Positions 26,273-35,144 of a DNA stretch of 64,000 nt are shown here, in pieces. Every line of letters starts with the position of its first letter. The first letter of the stretch is position 1. The notes under the pieces were generated by a model. That model searched no databases and was not told the DNA's origin. It saw only the letters and a program-made list of their open reading frames with translations. The DNA is from Flagellimonas meridianipacifica (GTDB taxonomy: Bacteria > Bacteroidota > Bacteroidia > Flavobacteriales > Flavobacteriaceae): NCBI RefSeq assembly GCF_003001695.1, contig NZ_PVYX01000001.1, positions 1,240,001 to 1,304,000 on the forward strand, in the 5' to 3' direction. Position numbers and translations under genes: made by a program.

Positions 26273-27064
26273 TTATATAATTTTTGGTAATCCTGTCTTT
26301 ATCTGTTCTTTGATGAAAGGTTGTGTATCCTCCTGCTCAAGCAATCGCTGCATGGGGCCAATGGCTTTCTTTTCCTGCATCTGTACCAACACTTGAATGA
26401 TTACAATTTGTATACTGGGATTTTTTTCCTTGCTTAAGGCTTCCATAAATACTTCTTTAACTTTCTCAGAGGAAGAGAATCTCGAAAGTGCTTCAAAAGC
26501 CGTCAATCTTACATTATCATTTTCATCATTGAGCATGCGTTTGGCTAAAGCATCGACTACAGCGTCATCTGGATTGGGGATTTCTTCAATATAATTTACC
26601 CCTTGGATACGCTTACTGGCCGATTGATTTTCCATCAATGAAAGCATTACGGTTTGCTTCATTTGTAGGGTTTCATTTTCTAGCGAGGCAATATTTCCAT
26701 CTACCTTTTTTTGCTGAAAAACACTTCCAATCTGGAACGAGGTTACCAGAAGCGCTATGCTGGCCGCAATCTTAAGCACATTGGATGCCCAAGACGACTT
26801 TTTCTCTTTTGATTCCAAAGGAATTACCTTGCCAGACTTACTTTTTTCAGCTTCCAAAGCTTCTTCAAACTGCATTCTAAGGCTATTTGAAGGAACTGTG
26901 GTCTCCTCTTTTTCGAAGGCCTCAAAAAGTGTCTTCATCTCTTCCAACTCTTTCCTTCCTTCTTCTGATCGGGCCAAATAGGCTTCCAATTCAACTCTAT
27001 CTTTTTCGGAGATGGTGTTGTCCAGATACTCGGGCAACAACTCATCGATACGGTCTCTTTTCAT
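26273..27064 (-). CDS. HEAT-repeat anti-sigma-like membrane protein
   Basis: This 263-residue protein begins with RIDELLPEYLDNTISEKDRVELEAYL (in part), a zf-HC2-like anti-sigma N-terminus without Zn-binding Cys/His residues. One membrane helix follows (about residues 95-113), then a periplasmic part with HEAT-like repeats (VVDALAKRMLNDENDNVRLTA, ALSKEKNPSIQIVIIQVLVQ). The start at 27064 lies 2 nt after the sigma factor stop, the usual sigma/anti-sigma order. Putting HEAT repeats where sensory domains normally sit is notable. Confidence 0.82.
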   Translation of the reverse strand: MKRDRIDELLPEYLDNTISEKDRVELEAYLARSEEGRKELEEMKTLFEAFEKEETTVPSNSLRMQFEEALEAEKSKSGKVIPLESKEKKSSWASNVLKIAASIALLVTSFQIGSVFQQKKVDGNIASLENETLQMKQTVMLSLMENQSASKRIQGVNYIEEIPNPDDAVVDALAKRMLNDENDNVRLTAFEALSRFSSSEKVKEVFMEALSKEKNPSIQIVIIQVLVQMQEKKAIGPMQRLLEQEDTQPFIKEQIKTGLPKII

Positions 27065-27066
27065 GA

Positions 27067-27594
27067 CTATATGGTTTCCAAATACATTTGTTTTACTTTT
27101 TTCAATACTCTGCATACTCTGGTCTTAACCGCTCCCGGGGTACTTCCCACGATTTCGGCCAGTTCCTCATATTTGACCTCTTTAAATCGGTTCAGGATAA
27201 TCAATTCCCTGTCCGAAGGGTCCAATTGGTTCAACACATTCTGTAAATGCGAATAATCTTCTTGGGCCGTGATGTTTTCTGACTCCACCGGTTTGTATTC
27301 CAACACTTCTATATCATCATGATTATGCTGATTTCTGGTGAAGTGTGTTTTCAGGCTGTTTCTGGCTATGGTGAACAACCAAGAAACATACGAACCGTTT
27401 TTATAGGTGCCACGATACTTTATCACTTTATAAAAAACATCCTGTGTAAGATCTTCACTCAACATTCGGTCGCCAGACATTTTGTACAAAAAATTATAGA
27501 CGTGTTTGTGATGTCTATCAAAAAGTAGTTTTAATAAATCCAGATTTCCCTGGGCTACTTTTTGCATGATGATTTCGTCTGTCAAGGTCTCCAA
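27067..27594 (-). CDS. ECF-type RNA polymerase sigma factor
   Basis: This sigma-70 family factor has about 175 residues, with region 2 (HVYNFLYKMSGDRMLSEDLTQDVF, in part) and a region 4 HTH (YEELAEIVGSTPGAVKTRVCRV). The start is TTG at 27594, which keeps the conserved N-terminus ETLTDEIIMQKV; the only internal ATG nearby is at 27567. It heads a five-gene run: sigma, HEAT anti-sigma, DUF4097, ankyrin, DUF4097. Control of that envelope-protein set is inferred. Confidence 0.88.
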   Translation of the reverse strand: METLTDEIIMQKVAQGNLDLLKLLFDRHHKHVYNFLYKMSGDRMLSEDLTQDVFYKVIKYRGTYKNGSYVSWLFTIARNSLKTHFTRNQHNHDDIEVLEYKPVESENITAQEDYSHLQNVLNQLDPSDRELIILNRFKEVKYEELAEIVGSTPGAVKTRVCRVLKKVKQMYLETI

Positions 27595-27697
27595 AAGTTG
27601 GTTTTTGTTAGTCTTCTACTCTGTATAGTCAGAAAAAAAGAAAAGGTTACAGCGGGCGCAAAAAAAAAATAAAATTAAAGCTGCCAGCCTGGTATTT

Positions 27698-29095
27698 CTA
27701 TTGTTTTTTACTCCATTCCAGGATTTCAAGATAGAGCTGGCTCATGGAAATTGCTGGATTTTCTTTGTAAAGAGCCATCAATTGACGGTTAAATTCCTTA
27801 AAATGGATAAAACCCCTTGAGGTTTCCATTTGATTTTCCATAATATCAAGAAATTCAGATACTTCATCTTCGGTGAAAAAGTCCATACAGTAAAGAGAGA
27901 ATACACCCCAAGTCATGTATTCATTGAAAACGGCATATCTGTTTTTGTAGTTCCTATTGAACTTATCACGTCTTACCCATTTATCTAAATCCTGAAAAGC
28001 CATGTCTATTTCACCGACCATAGTGTCTGAAACTGGATTGACAAAATTGTGGTCAATCTCGGTAAATACCACCCGAGATGATTTCATTTCGTTGATGGCA
28101 TTGGAATATTTAGGATTTCTTCGGGAGGGCATAACAAACATGGCGGACAATTTGAAACCATTGTCCTCAAACTTCTGTGCACTATGTGCTCCACCGGATA
28201 GTGGGGAGAAGTAAACGACATAGCTACCATATGTAAATCCAAATTTATCCTCCAACCATTGCTGCATTTGACCAATAGGATTTAAAGTTTTGTAAGTTTC
28301 AACAAGTTCTTTGTAATAAGACTGGTGATTCTTAAAGAATAACCTGAAGTTGGATGTTTCTGCAAAATCTTCAAAAACCTTCTTGTTTTCAATGAAAGGA
28401 TTTTTGGGGCTTTGAAATCCCATATTGTGAATAATCCCATCATCCGTTATCTTATTCTTTGCATTGAAAAAATATCCGCAGGCGTTCATTTTTAATGCAT
28501 AATAATACCAATAACCATCCTCATCATATAGTTCTGGAATATTCTCATTTATCAATTTAATGGCATCATGTTCCTTGTAAGGTTGAAAGTATTCCACAAC
28601 TTCTTTATGGTAGGGGGTATTCATCTGGGTCATATTACTATCAATACTACCAACATCCGAGATGGCTACCATAATTTTGGCCAACTCATGAACTTCGGGA
28701 ATTTCCACTCTTAGCTTTCCTCTGTTGGCTTTTATGTATTCTTTACTGAATGTTACATTTCTTGGTACACCCACAAGCTGCGTAATGGCTGGTTCCATTC
28801 CAAGAGCTTCTATCTGAAAGTTGATGGTATCATGTAATCTGATATGAAAAACAGCCGTGTCAATGTCTGAGGTAAACACCACTTTGGTTGGATTTCCATT
28901 TTTGGTGTCTACATGCATTCTGTCTGGTTTTAGATCGGGATCAACTCCCCAAATCCGATTTGAGCCATTTCCAATCTTATAGTTGACTTGATTTTGATTG
29001 GATTTTAAGACTTTGTTTTGATTCTCTTTTTTTTGTTCTTGGCAAGCTAGAAGAGTTACTAAGCCTAGAATAAGGCAACTTACTTTATGTTTCAT
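27698..29095 (-). CDS. Lipoprotein of DUF4932 type
   Basis: This 465-residue lipoprotein (lipobox ending at Cys18, LLAC) has an N-terminal beta domain, a helical centre and the segment VVFTEIDHNFVNPVS, whose ExxH spacing and following Asn-Pro recall the DUF4932 family of Bacteroidota. A metal-dependent hydrolase activity is conceivable but the motif is not a standard HExxH. It stands alone between the sigma operon and the feo genes; its promoter is not evident. Confidence 0.65.
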   Translation of the reverse strand: MKHKVSCLILGLVTLLACQEQKKENQNKVLKSNQNQVNYKIGNGSNRIWGVDPDLKPDRMHVDTKNGNPTKVVFTSDIDTAVFHIRLHDTINFQIEALGMEPAITQLVGVPRNVTFSKEYIKANRGKLRVEIPEVHELAKIMVAISDVGSIDSNMTQMNTPYHKEVVEYFQPYKEHDAIKLINENIPELYDEDGYWYYYALKMNACGYFFNAKNKITDDGIIHNMGFQSPKNPFIENKKVFEDFAETSNFRLFFKNHQSYYKELVETYKTLNPIGQMQQWLEDKFGFTYGSYVVYFSPLSGGAHSAQKFEDNGFKLSAMFVMPSRRNPKYSNAINEMKSSRVVFTEIDHNFVNPVSDTMVGEIDMAFQDLDKWVRRDKFNRNYKNRYAVFNEYMTWGVFSLYCMDFFTEDEVSEFLDIMENQMETSRGFIHFKEFNRQLMALYKENPAISMSQLYLEILEWSKKQ

Positions 29096-29203
29096 TTTAT
29101 AAAGGTTTGGTTTACCTTATATAACCGAGAATTACAAAAAGGTTACGAAGAAGAATATCTTTTTCAAAACAAAATGCAATGCATTTTGGGTGATGGTGAA
29201 ACA

Positions 29204-29350
29204 TTAACACCCACAGTCGTCCTGCCCACAGGACTTTGAACTTGCTTTTTTGGAGCCCACCAAGGATTTGGGAAGAAAAAACTTCCATACCAAATACCCT
29301 ATGGCAGTAGCAAGGATTAAATAGGCCAATATGTTTTGCAATAACTCCAT
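29204..29350 (-). CDS. FeoB-associated Cys-rich membrane peptide
   Basis: A 48-residue protein. One membrane helix (about residues 5-23) and a short linker are followed by a C-terminal Cys-rich tail ending CGQDDCGC. This is the architecture of FeoB-associated Cys-rich proteins. It starts 1 nt after the feoB stop and is clearly the third gene of the feoAB operon. The Cys cluster is suited to handle Fe2+ or Fe-S at the inner face of the FeoB channel, which is inferred from family and context. Confidence 0.85.
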   Translation of the reverse strand: MELLQNILAYLILATAIGYLVWKFFLPKSLVGSKKASSKSCGQDDCGC

Positions 29351-29351
29351 A

Positions 29352-31589
29352 TTATTTTAAAAGTTGGAAGGCCATTAAAGCAACAAGGTACGCAAAAGTG
29401 CTCATAAATAGAAGCTGGAGCAATGGCCATTTCCAAGAATTGGTCTCTTTTTTAACAACGGCAAGTGTGCTCATACACTGCATGGCAAAGGCATAAAATA
29501 GCATTAAAGAAATACCGGATGCTAAATTGAACAATGGTTTCTTTCCCGATTCGTCCAGTTCAGCTGCCATTCTATTCTTAATTGTGTCTTCTTGATCACT
29601 ACCAACACTATAAATTGTTGCCAAAGTCCCTACAAATACCTCACGGGCTGCAAAGGAGGTCAATACCGCGATTCCAATTTTCCAATCGTAGCCCAATGGT
29701 TTAACCAGAGGTTCTATGGCTTTCCCTGCGCAACCCATATAGGAATGTTCCAAGCGATAACTGGCCACTTCCTGTTGCATAGCACTTTCTGTAAGGATTT
29801 TGGTCATGACTCGAACAGAATCTTGAATAGCACGAATACTTACGGCTTTTTCTCCACCAGTGATGCTCAATGGGGTACTCTTTACATATAAATCAATATT
29901 GTTTTTGATATAGTTTTTACTGTATGGTGAGAGCCCTTGTTTTTCGATTCGCTCAGAAACAATGGTCTCGGCATTTTTAAAATCCTCCGAATATCCGTTT
30001 GAGCCCAAGAACCAGAGAATTATTGCAATGGCCAAAATGATTTTACCCGCACCTACCACAAAACTTTTGGTCTTTTCCAAAACTGTATACCCTACATTCT
30101 TAACAAGAGGCAGACGATACGTAGGCATTTCTGCAATAAATAGGGTACGGCTTTTTATTTTCAGAACCCTGTTCAAAACCATCGCCGAAAAGATGGCCAT
30201 ACCAAACCCCAAAAGATAGAGTAACATCAAGGTGAGTGCCTGATAACTTAGCCCCAAGAAACTTCCCTCAGGGATTACCAAGGCGATGAGTATCAAATAG
30301 ACAGGTAACCTTGCGGAACAAGTGGTAAAAGGCGTAACCAAAATAGTGATTAGACGTTCCTTCCAACTTTCAATGGTACGGGTGGCCATAACTGCTGGAA
30401 TAGCACACGCGGTTCCAGAAATTAAAGGAACCACGCTTTTTCCACTCAAACCGAAGGGGCGCATCAATCTATCCATTAAAAATACCACGCGGCTCATATA
30501 ACCACTTTCCTCCAAGAGCGAGATAAACAGGAATAAGAAGGCAATTTGTGGTATAAAAACGGCAATACCACCAATTCCTGCAATGACTCCCTCTGCCAAC
30601 AGGTCTGTTAAGATTCCCGAAGGGAGCGTATTTTTTAGCCAATCACTAACTAAAGAAAACTGTTCGTCAATAAAATCACTGGGATAAGTGCTCCATTCAA
30701 AAATCGCTTGGAAAATCAGCAATAAAATCAAAAAGAAAATAACGTACCCAAATATTTTATGGGTCAGAATCTTATCCAAATTAGCCCTTAAACCAGTGGC
30801 AGCCTGCAAATCTACTTTGTAGGTGTCTTTTAAGGTGGCGTTGATAAACTGATAGCGAAGTACAGTTTCTCGATGTTGGAGTTTTTTAAGATCTTCCTTG
30901 GATTTGGTGGAAAAGGAAGTCGCATCCTGAATACGTTTCTTTTCGATTGGCATGAAATTGACATCCTGAGTAATAACCAGCCATAGTTTATATATGTCTT
31001 CCTTTGGGAAAGCTTGCTTCAACCTTGCAAAATATTCTGGAGCTATTCTGGAAGTATCTAGATTGGGTTGTGCCAATAAGCTTCTGTAATTGGCAATTAA
31101 TTCTTTGACGTAGGTTACACCCTTGCCAGTTCGTGTGCTTACTAAAGCAATTTTGGTGTCCAGTTTTTTTTCCATGGCCTCGATGTCCACAGAAATACCT
31201 TTTCTGGACATTCGGTCCGCCATGTTGATGACTAGGATAGTAGGTATGCGAAGGTCTTTTATTTGTGTAAACAACAAAAGATTCCGTTTTAGATTTTCCA
31301 CATCGGTAATTACTACAGCTACATCTGGATAATCTTTGTCGTTTTTATTAAGAAGAACCTCTACTACCACACTTTCATCTAAAGATGTGGTATTGAGACT
31401 GTAGGTTCCGGGGAGGTCCAAAATATGGGCTTTGACACCTCTGGGCAGTTTGCAAATACCTTGCTTTTTTTCAACAGTAATGCCTGGGTAGTTACCCACT
31501 TTCTGCTTAAGCCCCGTAAGCTGATTAAAAATTGAAGTCTTTCCTGTATTGGGATTTCCAATCAGGGCCACATTGATGCTTTTGCTCAT
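29352..31589 (-). CDS. feoB: Ferrous iron transport protein B
   Basis: This GTP-gated inner-membrane Fe2+ permease has 745 residues. The N-terminal G domain shows G1 GNPNTGKTS (11-19), G2 GNYPGITVEKKQG, G3 DLPGTYSL and G4 NMAD near 121. A GDI helical domain and about eight membrane helices follow, with two Gate motifs (TFTTCSARLPVYL-like VTPFTTCSARLP, and LTSFAAREVFVGTL). It overlaps feoA by 4 bp and is followed by the Cys-rich peptide. All G-protein motifs are intact, so it should be active. Confidence 0.97.
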   Translation of the reverse strand: MSKSINVALIGNPNTGKTSIFNQLTGLKQKVGNYPGITVEKKQGICKLPRGVKAHILDLPGTYSLNTTSLDESVVVEVLLNKNDKDYPDVAVVITDVENLKRNLLLFTQIKDLRIPTILVINMADRMSRKGISVDIEAMEKKLDTKIALVSTRTGKGVTYVKELIANYRSLLAQPNLDTSRIAPEYFARLKQAFPKEDIYKLWLVITQDVNFMPIEKKRIQDATSFSTKSKEDLKKLQHRETVLRYQFINATLKDTYKVDLQAATGLRANLDKILTHKIFGYVIFFLILLLIFQAIFEWSTYPSDFIDEQFSLVSDWLKNTLPSGILTDLLAEGVIAGIGGIAVFIPQIAFLFLFISLLEESGYMSRVVFLMDRLMRPFGLSGKSVVPLISGTACAIPAVMATRTIESWKERLITILVTPFTTCSARLPVYLILIALVIPEGSFLGLSYQALTLMLLYLLGFGMAIFSAMVLNRVLKIKSRTLFIAEMPTYRLPLVKNVGYTVLEKTKSFVVGAGKIILAIAIILWFLGSNGYSEDFKNAETIVSERIEKQGLSPYSKNYIKNNIDLYVKSTPLSITGGEKAVSIRAIQDSVRVMTKILTESAMQQEVASYRLEHSYMGCAGKAIEPLVKPLGYDWKIGIAVLTSFAAREVFVGTLATIYSVGSDQEDTIKNRMAAELDESGKKPLFNLASGISLMLFYAFAMQCMSTLAVVKKETNSWKWPLLQLLFMSTFAYLVALMAFQLLK

Positions 31590-31828
31590 AAGGAAGGCTT
31601 GTTATCTACTATACTCACAGGAATATGATTGGCCAAAACGCGCCTAATGGCTATATGCGTTCCACTAAGATTGATGTAGATAGGGTCTTTGAGAGGTGCC
31701 ACTTGTACCAATTCAACTTCATTCCCAGGAAGGCAACCCAGCTCCAACAACTTAATGGGTAACACGGCATCATCAAATTCCGTGATAATACCCTTTTGTC
31801 CGGGTTGTAAATCAGCAACTGTGGCCAC
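31586..31828 (-). CDS. feoA: FeoA-domain protein
   Basis: This 80-residue SH3-like cytoplasmic partner of FeoB has the family pattern: LQPGQKGIITEF, LLELGCLPGNEVELVQVAPL and HIAIRRVLANHI. The start is GTG at 31828, since the upstream codons meet a stop and no ATG is available. Its stop overlaps the feoB start (4 bp). A -7 box lies at 31859-31866, so this is the first gene of the feoA-feoB-Cys-rich operon. Confidence 0.93.
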   Translation of the reverse strand: MATVADLQPGQKGIITEFDDAVLPIKLLELGCLPGNEVELVQVAPLKDPIYINLSGTHIAIRRVLANHIPVSIVDNKPSL

Positions 31829-31858
31829 TAAATTTATTTAGATTCATTTTAAGTTAGG

Positions 31859-31866
31859 CAAAAGTA
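31859..31866 (-). promoter_or_regulatory. -7 promoter box of the feo operon
   Basis: TACTTTTG on the minus strand, 31 nt before the GTG start of feoA. Downstream of it lies CTAAAT-TT-ATTTAG (31828-31841), an inverted repeat whose half-sites resemble the TCTAAA half-sites at the DtxR palindrome, but in the opposite orientation. Metal control here is only a possibility. Confidence 0.5.
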
Positions 31867-31920
31867 AAGAAAAAGGAAAGAAGGAGGGGTTAAAAAGAAT
31901 AGAAAACGCCAATGGTTCAA

Positions 31921-32595
31921 TCAATCCGCATAGCTGGCTTTCAAAATCTCTAAATCGTTCAAAAGCTTTTCGATCTCTTCGGAATTTGTTCCATCATAGA
32001 AGCCTCGTATTCTTCGTTCCTTGTCCACCAAAATGAAGTTTTCTGTATGAATCATATCATAGGGCCCTCCATCTCCATCGGTTTTCACAGCCAAATAGGA
32101 CTTTCTGGCCAGCTCATAAATCTGTTTTTTATCTCCGGTTACCAGATTCCATTTACTGTCCACCACCCCTTTTTCCAAAGCATATTTTTTGAGCTGGGCC
32201 ACCGAATCAATATCAGGTGTTACTGAGTGGGAGAGCAAGAGAACATCAGAATCATCTAAAATAGAACCCTGTATGTGCGCCATGTTTTTAGTCATTATGG
32301 GGCATATAGTTGGGCAAGTGGTAAAGAAGAAATCGGCCACATAAATTTTATCCGCATAATCTCTTTGGGTAATGGAATTTCCATTTTGATTGGTCAACTC
32401 AAAATCTGCAATGGTATGGTACTTTTTCTTGTAGTGCAGTGTGCTGTCCACCAGTTCTTGACTTACCATGGAGGGTTGGTAAATCGGTAATTTTTGCTCT
32501 GGCTGGAGCGCATTGTAAAAAAGGTATACAATTACGACTGACAAACCAAGAAGAACTGCTCCAAAAAACTTGTATTTTGAAAAGAAAGAACCCAT
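31921..32595 (-). CDS. SCO1/SenC family copper chaperone-like protein
   Basis: This 224-residue protein has an N-terminal membrane anchor (about 10-28) and a thioredoxin-fold SCO domain. The copper-binding CPTICP motif lies near residue 97 and the distal His is in MIHTENFILVD. SCO proteins deliver Cu to the CuA site of cytochrome c oxidase or act as thiol reductases. It is a single gene between feoA and the divergent rseP. Its ATG lies 4 nt after a -7 box. Confidence 0.88.
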   Translation of the reverse strand: MGSFFSKYKFFGAVLLGLSVVIVYLFYNALQPEQKLPIYQPSMVSQELVDSTLHYKKKYHTIADFELTNQNGNSITQRDYADKIYVADFFFTTCPTICPIMTKNMAHIQGSILDDSDVLLLSHSVTPDIDSVAQLKKYALEKGVVDSKWNLVTGDKKQIYELARKSYLAVKTDGDGGPYDMIHTENFILVDKERRIRGFYDGTNSEEIEKLLNDLEILKASYAD

Positions 32596-32599
32596 ATCA

Positions 32600-32630
32600 C
32601 AAAATTACTACCGGTCAAGGAAATCCTCAA
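32600..32630 (-). promoter_or_regulatory. Promoter of the SCO gene with predicted leaderless start
   Basis: The minus strand has TTG (32630-32628), a 20-nt spacer, TAATTTTG (32607-32600), then TGAT and the ATG at 32595. The start codon therefore lies at or within a base or two of the expected transcription start. Confidence 0.55.
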
Positions 32631-32693
32631 AACAAAAGGACGGTTTGGGTGCTAAAACTTTCTTAAATGCTTTCATTGATTAAAATGATCTTT

Positions 32694-32722
32694 TTGTTAA
32701 AAGTGCTAAAACCTTACTTTTG
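32694..32722 (+). promoter_or_regulatory. Promoter of rseP
   Basis: TTG (32694-32696), an 18-nt spacer and TACTTTTG (32715-32722), with the rseP ATG 27 nt downstream. Confidence 0.6.
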
Positions 32723-32748
32723 TGGCCTTATTGATAGATTTGATTTGA

Positions 32749-34065
32749 ATGGGTCTTTTTATACAGATAGTAATGTTCGTGGCAATTATCTCCATTTTGG
32801 TGATTTTGCACGAGCTTGGGCATTTTCTTCCCGCAAAATACTTTAAGACTAAGGTTGAAAAATTCTACTTGTTTTTTGACGTCAAGTTTTCGCTTTTCAA
32901 AAAGAAGATAGGCGATACGGTATACGGTATTGGATGGCTTCCTTTGGGAGGGTATGTGAAGATTGCTGGCATGATAGATGAGAGCATGGACACCGAGCAG
33001 ATGAAGGAGGAACCCAAACCATGGGAGTTTCGTAGTAAGCCAGCTTGGCAGAGATTGATAATTATGTTGGGGGGCGTTACAGTTAACTTTCTTTTAGCGT
33101 GGATAATTTACACCTTTCTACTGTTCAATAATGGAGATACTTATATACCTTCCAAAAACCTAAAGTATGGTATCCAAGTCGATTCTATTGGCGAAACCCT
33201 CGGACTGAGGACAGGGGACCGAATTCTTGCCGTGGATGGGAAGGAATCCAAACGTTTCAACGAAGCAGTTTTGGACATTATATTAGGAGATGAGGTCACC
33301 GTAAACCGGGACGGACAGGAATTGACAATTCCATTAACGGATGAAGGAAAGCGAATTGTCTTCCAGTCTCAAGGGAGAAATTTCATGTTATATAGGTCAA
33401 AACCCGTGATTGCGGTAGTTGCAGACTCATCAATTGCTAAAGAAGCTGGAATAGAAGTAGGAGATGAAATCCTCGGAGTAAATGGAGAAAGAGTTGCTTA
33501 TTGGGATGAGGTTGTTGATAAAATAAGAAGTTCTGCGAACCAAAATCTTGAAATCCTTCTTGACCGTCAAGGTACGCAGCAAACTATTGGTCTTACAGTA
33601 CCCGAAGAAGCAAGAATTGGAATTGGGGTAAACTATGAGGACCTAAGTGTTACCGATTCGTTTTCGTTTTTGCAGGCTATTCCTGCAGGTTTTACCAGGA
33701 CAATCAAAGTTTTAACGGATCAAGTGCGCCAATTCAAGGTCATTTTTAACTCGAACACAGGAGCCTATAAGCAGGTAAAGGGCCCTATAGGTATTGTTGA
33801 GCTTATGCCAACTACTTGGAACTGGGGTTTCTTTTGGAGCTTTTTGGCCATGTTTTCCGTTTGGCTCGCCTTTGTGAATCTATTGCCCATTCCAGCGTTG
33901 GATGGTGGGCATGTTATGTTCTTGCTCTATGAGATAGTAAGTGGAAGGCCTCCCAGCCAAAAGGTTTTGGAACGAGGACAAATAGTAGGTTTCATCTTGC
34001 TCATGGGTCTCATGGCTGTGATTTTTGGTAATGATATCTGGAATATCATCAAAAGATTTATTTAG
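32749..34065 (+). CDS. rseP: RIP metalloprotease RseP (site-2 protease)
   Basis: This intramembrane zinc protease cuts anti-sigma factors and signal peptides within the membrane. The 438-residue protein has HELGH at 21-25 in the first helix, two PDZ domains (about 125-200 and 215-290), and the third catalytic element NLLPIPALDGG near 380 in the penultimate membrane helix. The window also holds membrane anti-sigma-like candidates, such as the HEAT protein, that could be substrates; this is an inference. A tRNA-Asn gene follows. Confidence 0.95.
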   Translation: MGLFIQIVMFVAIISILVILHELGHFLPAKYFKTKVEKFYLFFDVKFSLFKKKIGDTVYGIGWLPLGGYVKIAGMIDESMDTEQMKEEPKPWEFRSKPAWQRLIIMLGGVTVNFLLAWIIYTFLLFNNGDTYIPSKNLKYGIQVDSIGETLGLRTGDRILAVDGKESKRFNEAVLDIILGDEVTVNRDGQELTIPLTDEGKRIVFQSQGRNFMLYRSKPVIAVVADSSIAKEAGIEVGDEILGVNGERVAYWDEVVDKIRSSANQNLEILLDRQGTQQTIGLTVPEEARIGIGVNYEDLSVTDSFSFLQAIPAGFTRTIKVLTDQVRQFKVIFNSNTGAYKQVKGPIGIVELMPTTWNWGFFWSFLAMFSVWLAFVNLLPIPALDGGHVMFLLYEIVSGRPPSQKVLERGQIVGFILLMGLMAVIFGNDIWNIIKRFI

Positions 34066-34110
34066 GTGATTTTTTGCTTGTAGTCTTTTAAAGAAACTGC
34101 TATATTTGCA

Positions 34111-34118
34111 CCCGCTTA
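34111..34118 (+). promoter_or_regulatory. -7 promoter box of tRNA-Asn
   Basis: TATATTTG lies 11 nt before the first base of the tRNA. No good -33 TTG is visible at 19 nt. Confidence 0.5.
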
Positions 34119-34129
34119 AGGAAAATTAT

Positions 34130-34203
34130 TCCTCCTTAGCTCAGTTGGTTAGAGCATCTGACTGTTAATCAGAGGGTCCTTGGTTCGAGCCCAAGAGGGG
34201 GAG
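34130..34203 (+). tRNA. tRNA-Asn (GTT)
   Basis: A 74-nt cloverleaf. Acceptor arms TCCTCCT and AGGGGGA pair fully with one G-U, the D arm is GCTCAGTTGGTTAGAGC, the anticodon stem TCTGA/TCAGA carries loop CTGTTAA (anticodon GTT at 34164-34166), and the T arm is CTTGG-TTCGAGC-CCAAG. The CCA end is not encoded. A hairpin terminator follows. Confidence 0.96.
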
Positions 34204-34212
34204 CAGTGATAG

Positions 34213-34250
34213 CCCGACAGGTATTGTACTTGTTGGGTTTTTTATTTTTT
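34213..34250 (+). terminator. Rho-independent terminator after tRNA-Asn
   Basis: An 11-bp stem (CCCGACAGGTA, loop TTG, TACTTGTTGGG; G-U pairs allowed) is followed by TTTTTTATTTTTT, 10 nt after the tRNA. Confidence 0.85.
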
Positions 34251-34461
34251 ATGCTTTTGTTTATTCTACTTATTGAAAAGTTGGCTGCAACAACCAAGGG
34301 ATTAAAGCATAATCAGATGTTTGAATAATGGAAAAGAGCTAAGGCAGAATTGGGAAAAGGAATTTGTTTGTATGGACCAAACTTCGGAAAACCAGTCTGA
34401 TAATTATACCAATCCTAAGTTGATATGATCAATTCAAATACAAACTTAGATAACGGCTTTG

Positions 34462-35079
34462 TTAGTTTTTAAACAAGGTGGCTACAATTGTTTCCGCTGC
34501 CACTTCGCTTCCCTTTAGGGAAGGATGAAAACCGTCTGAACCATAATAGGAATAATCGTTCGTACTGTCAAAATGCTTTTTCCAGACTTTCCCCACGGGG
34601 CAAATTCTTGCGTTGATTGCTTTTGCTGCATCTTCATGGTTTTTAACTACAGCATCAAACGTGGAGTAGTAGGATTGGGATGGCCATACCATAAAAAATA
34701 CTAGTTCGCCTTGGTTAGTTTCACAGAGATTCTTGAAACGTCTCCCATAATCGAACAGGACCTCTCTTCCATAACTCTGGGAGGAAGGTCCTTGCTGTAT
34801 TAGAACAAAATCATATTTTCCTTTTTTTATCATCTTTTGTGCCTTACCATCTTCCCAATGGTCGATAAGTGCATAGTTAGGATATGCAATCATATCAACC
34901 TCTAATTGAATACCTTTTTGCTTTACTTCTTCCTTTACCAGTTCCGGTAAATTATTGGAAAATGTAAGGCTATTGCCAATAAACAAAACTTTGGCATGCT
35001 TGGAGTTTGCTCCTGCTTTTTGGGATGATACAGCAATCAAGGAAAGTGTAAAAATCAATAAACAGATACCCTTTTTCAT
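34462..35079 (-). CDS. Secreted SGNH/GDSL-type hydrolase
   Basis: This 205-residue protein has a signal peptide (about 1-25) and an SGNH hydrolase fold. The block I Ser is in FIGNSLTFSNNLP, and block V Asp/His are in SDGFHPSLKG near the C-terminus. Such enzymes are esterases or lipases; the substrate is not predictable. The ATG at 35079 starts the signal peptide, with an upstream alternative at 35103. It is probably co-oriented with the lipoprotein gene at 35145. Confidence 0.85.
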   Translation of the reverse strand: MKKGICLLIFTLSLIAVSSQKAGANSKHAKVLFIGNSLTFSNNLPELVKEEVKQKGIQLEVDMIAYPNYALIDHWEDGKAQKMIKKGKYDFVLIQQGPSSQSYGREVLFDYGRRFKNLCETNQGELVFFMVWPSQSYYSTFDAVVKNHEDAAKAINARICPVGKVWKKHFDSTNDYSYYGSDGFHPSLKGSEVAAETIVATLFKN

Positions 35080-35144
35080 GTTACGCGAAAAGTTGATACT
35101 CAAGATAGACTATTTGTTCCTATAAGTGGTTACGCAAAGGTTTT

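Noticed and set aside
29097-29122. TATAAAGGT...ACCTTATA imperfect inverted repeat before the DUF4932-type lipoprotein gene
   Set aside because: One-base slip between arms, no promoter box beside it and no local regulator; too weak to call an operator.
31828-31866. DtxR operator at feoA
   Set aside because: CTAAAT-TT-ATTTAG resembles the half-sites at 12504-12527, but orientation and spacing differ, so it was not called a site of that regulator.
34251-34461. Small gene between tRNA-Asn and the SGNH hydrolase
   Set aside because: No frame over about 30 codons with a plausible start; only AT-rich sequence after the terminator.
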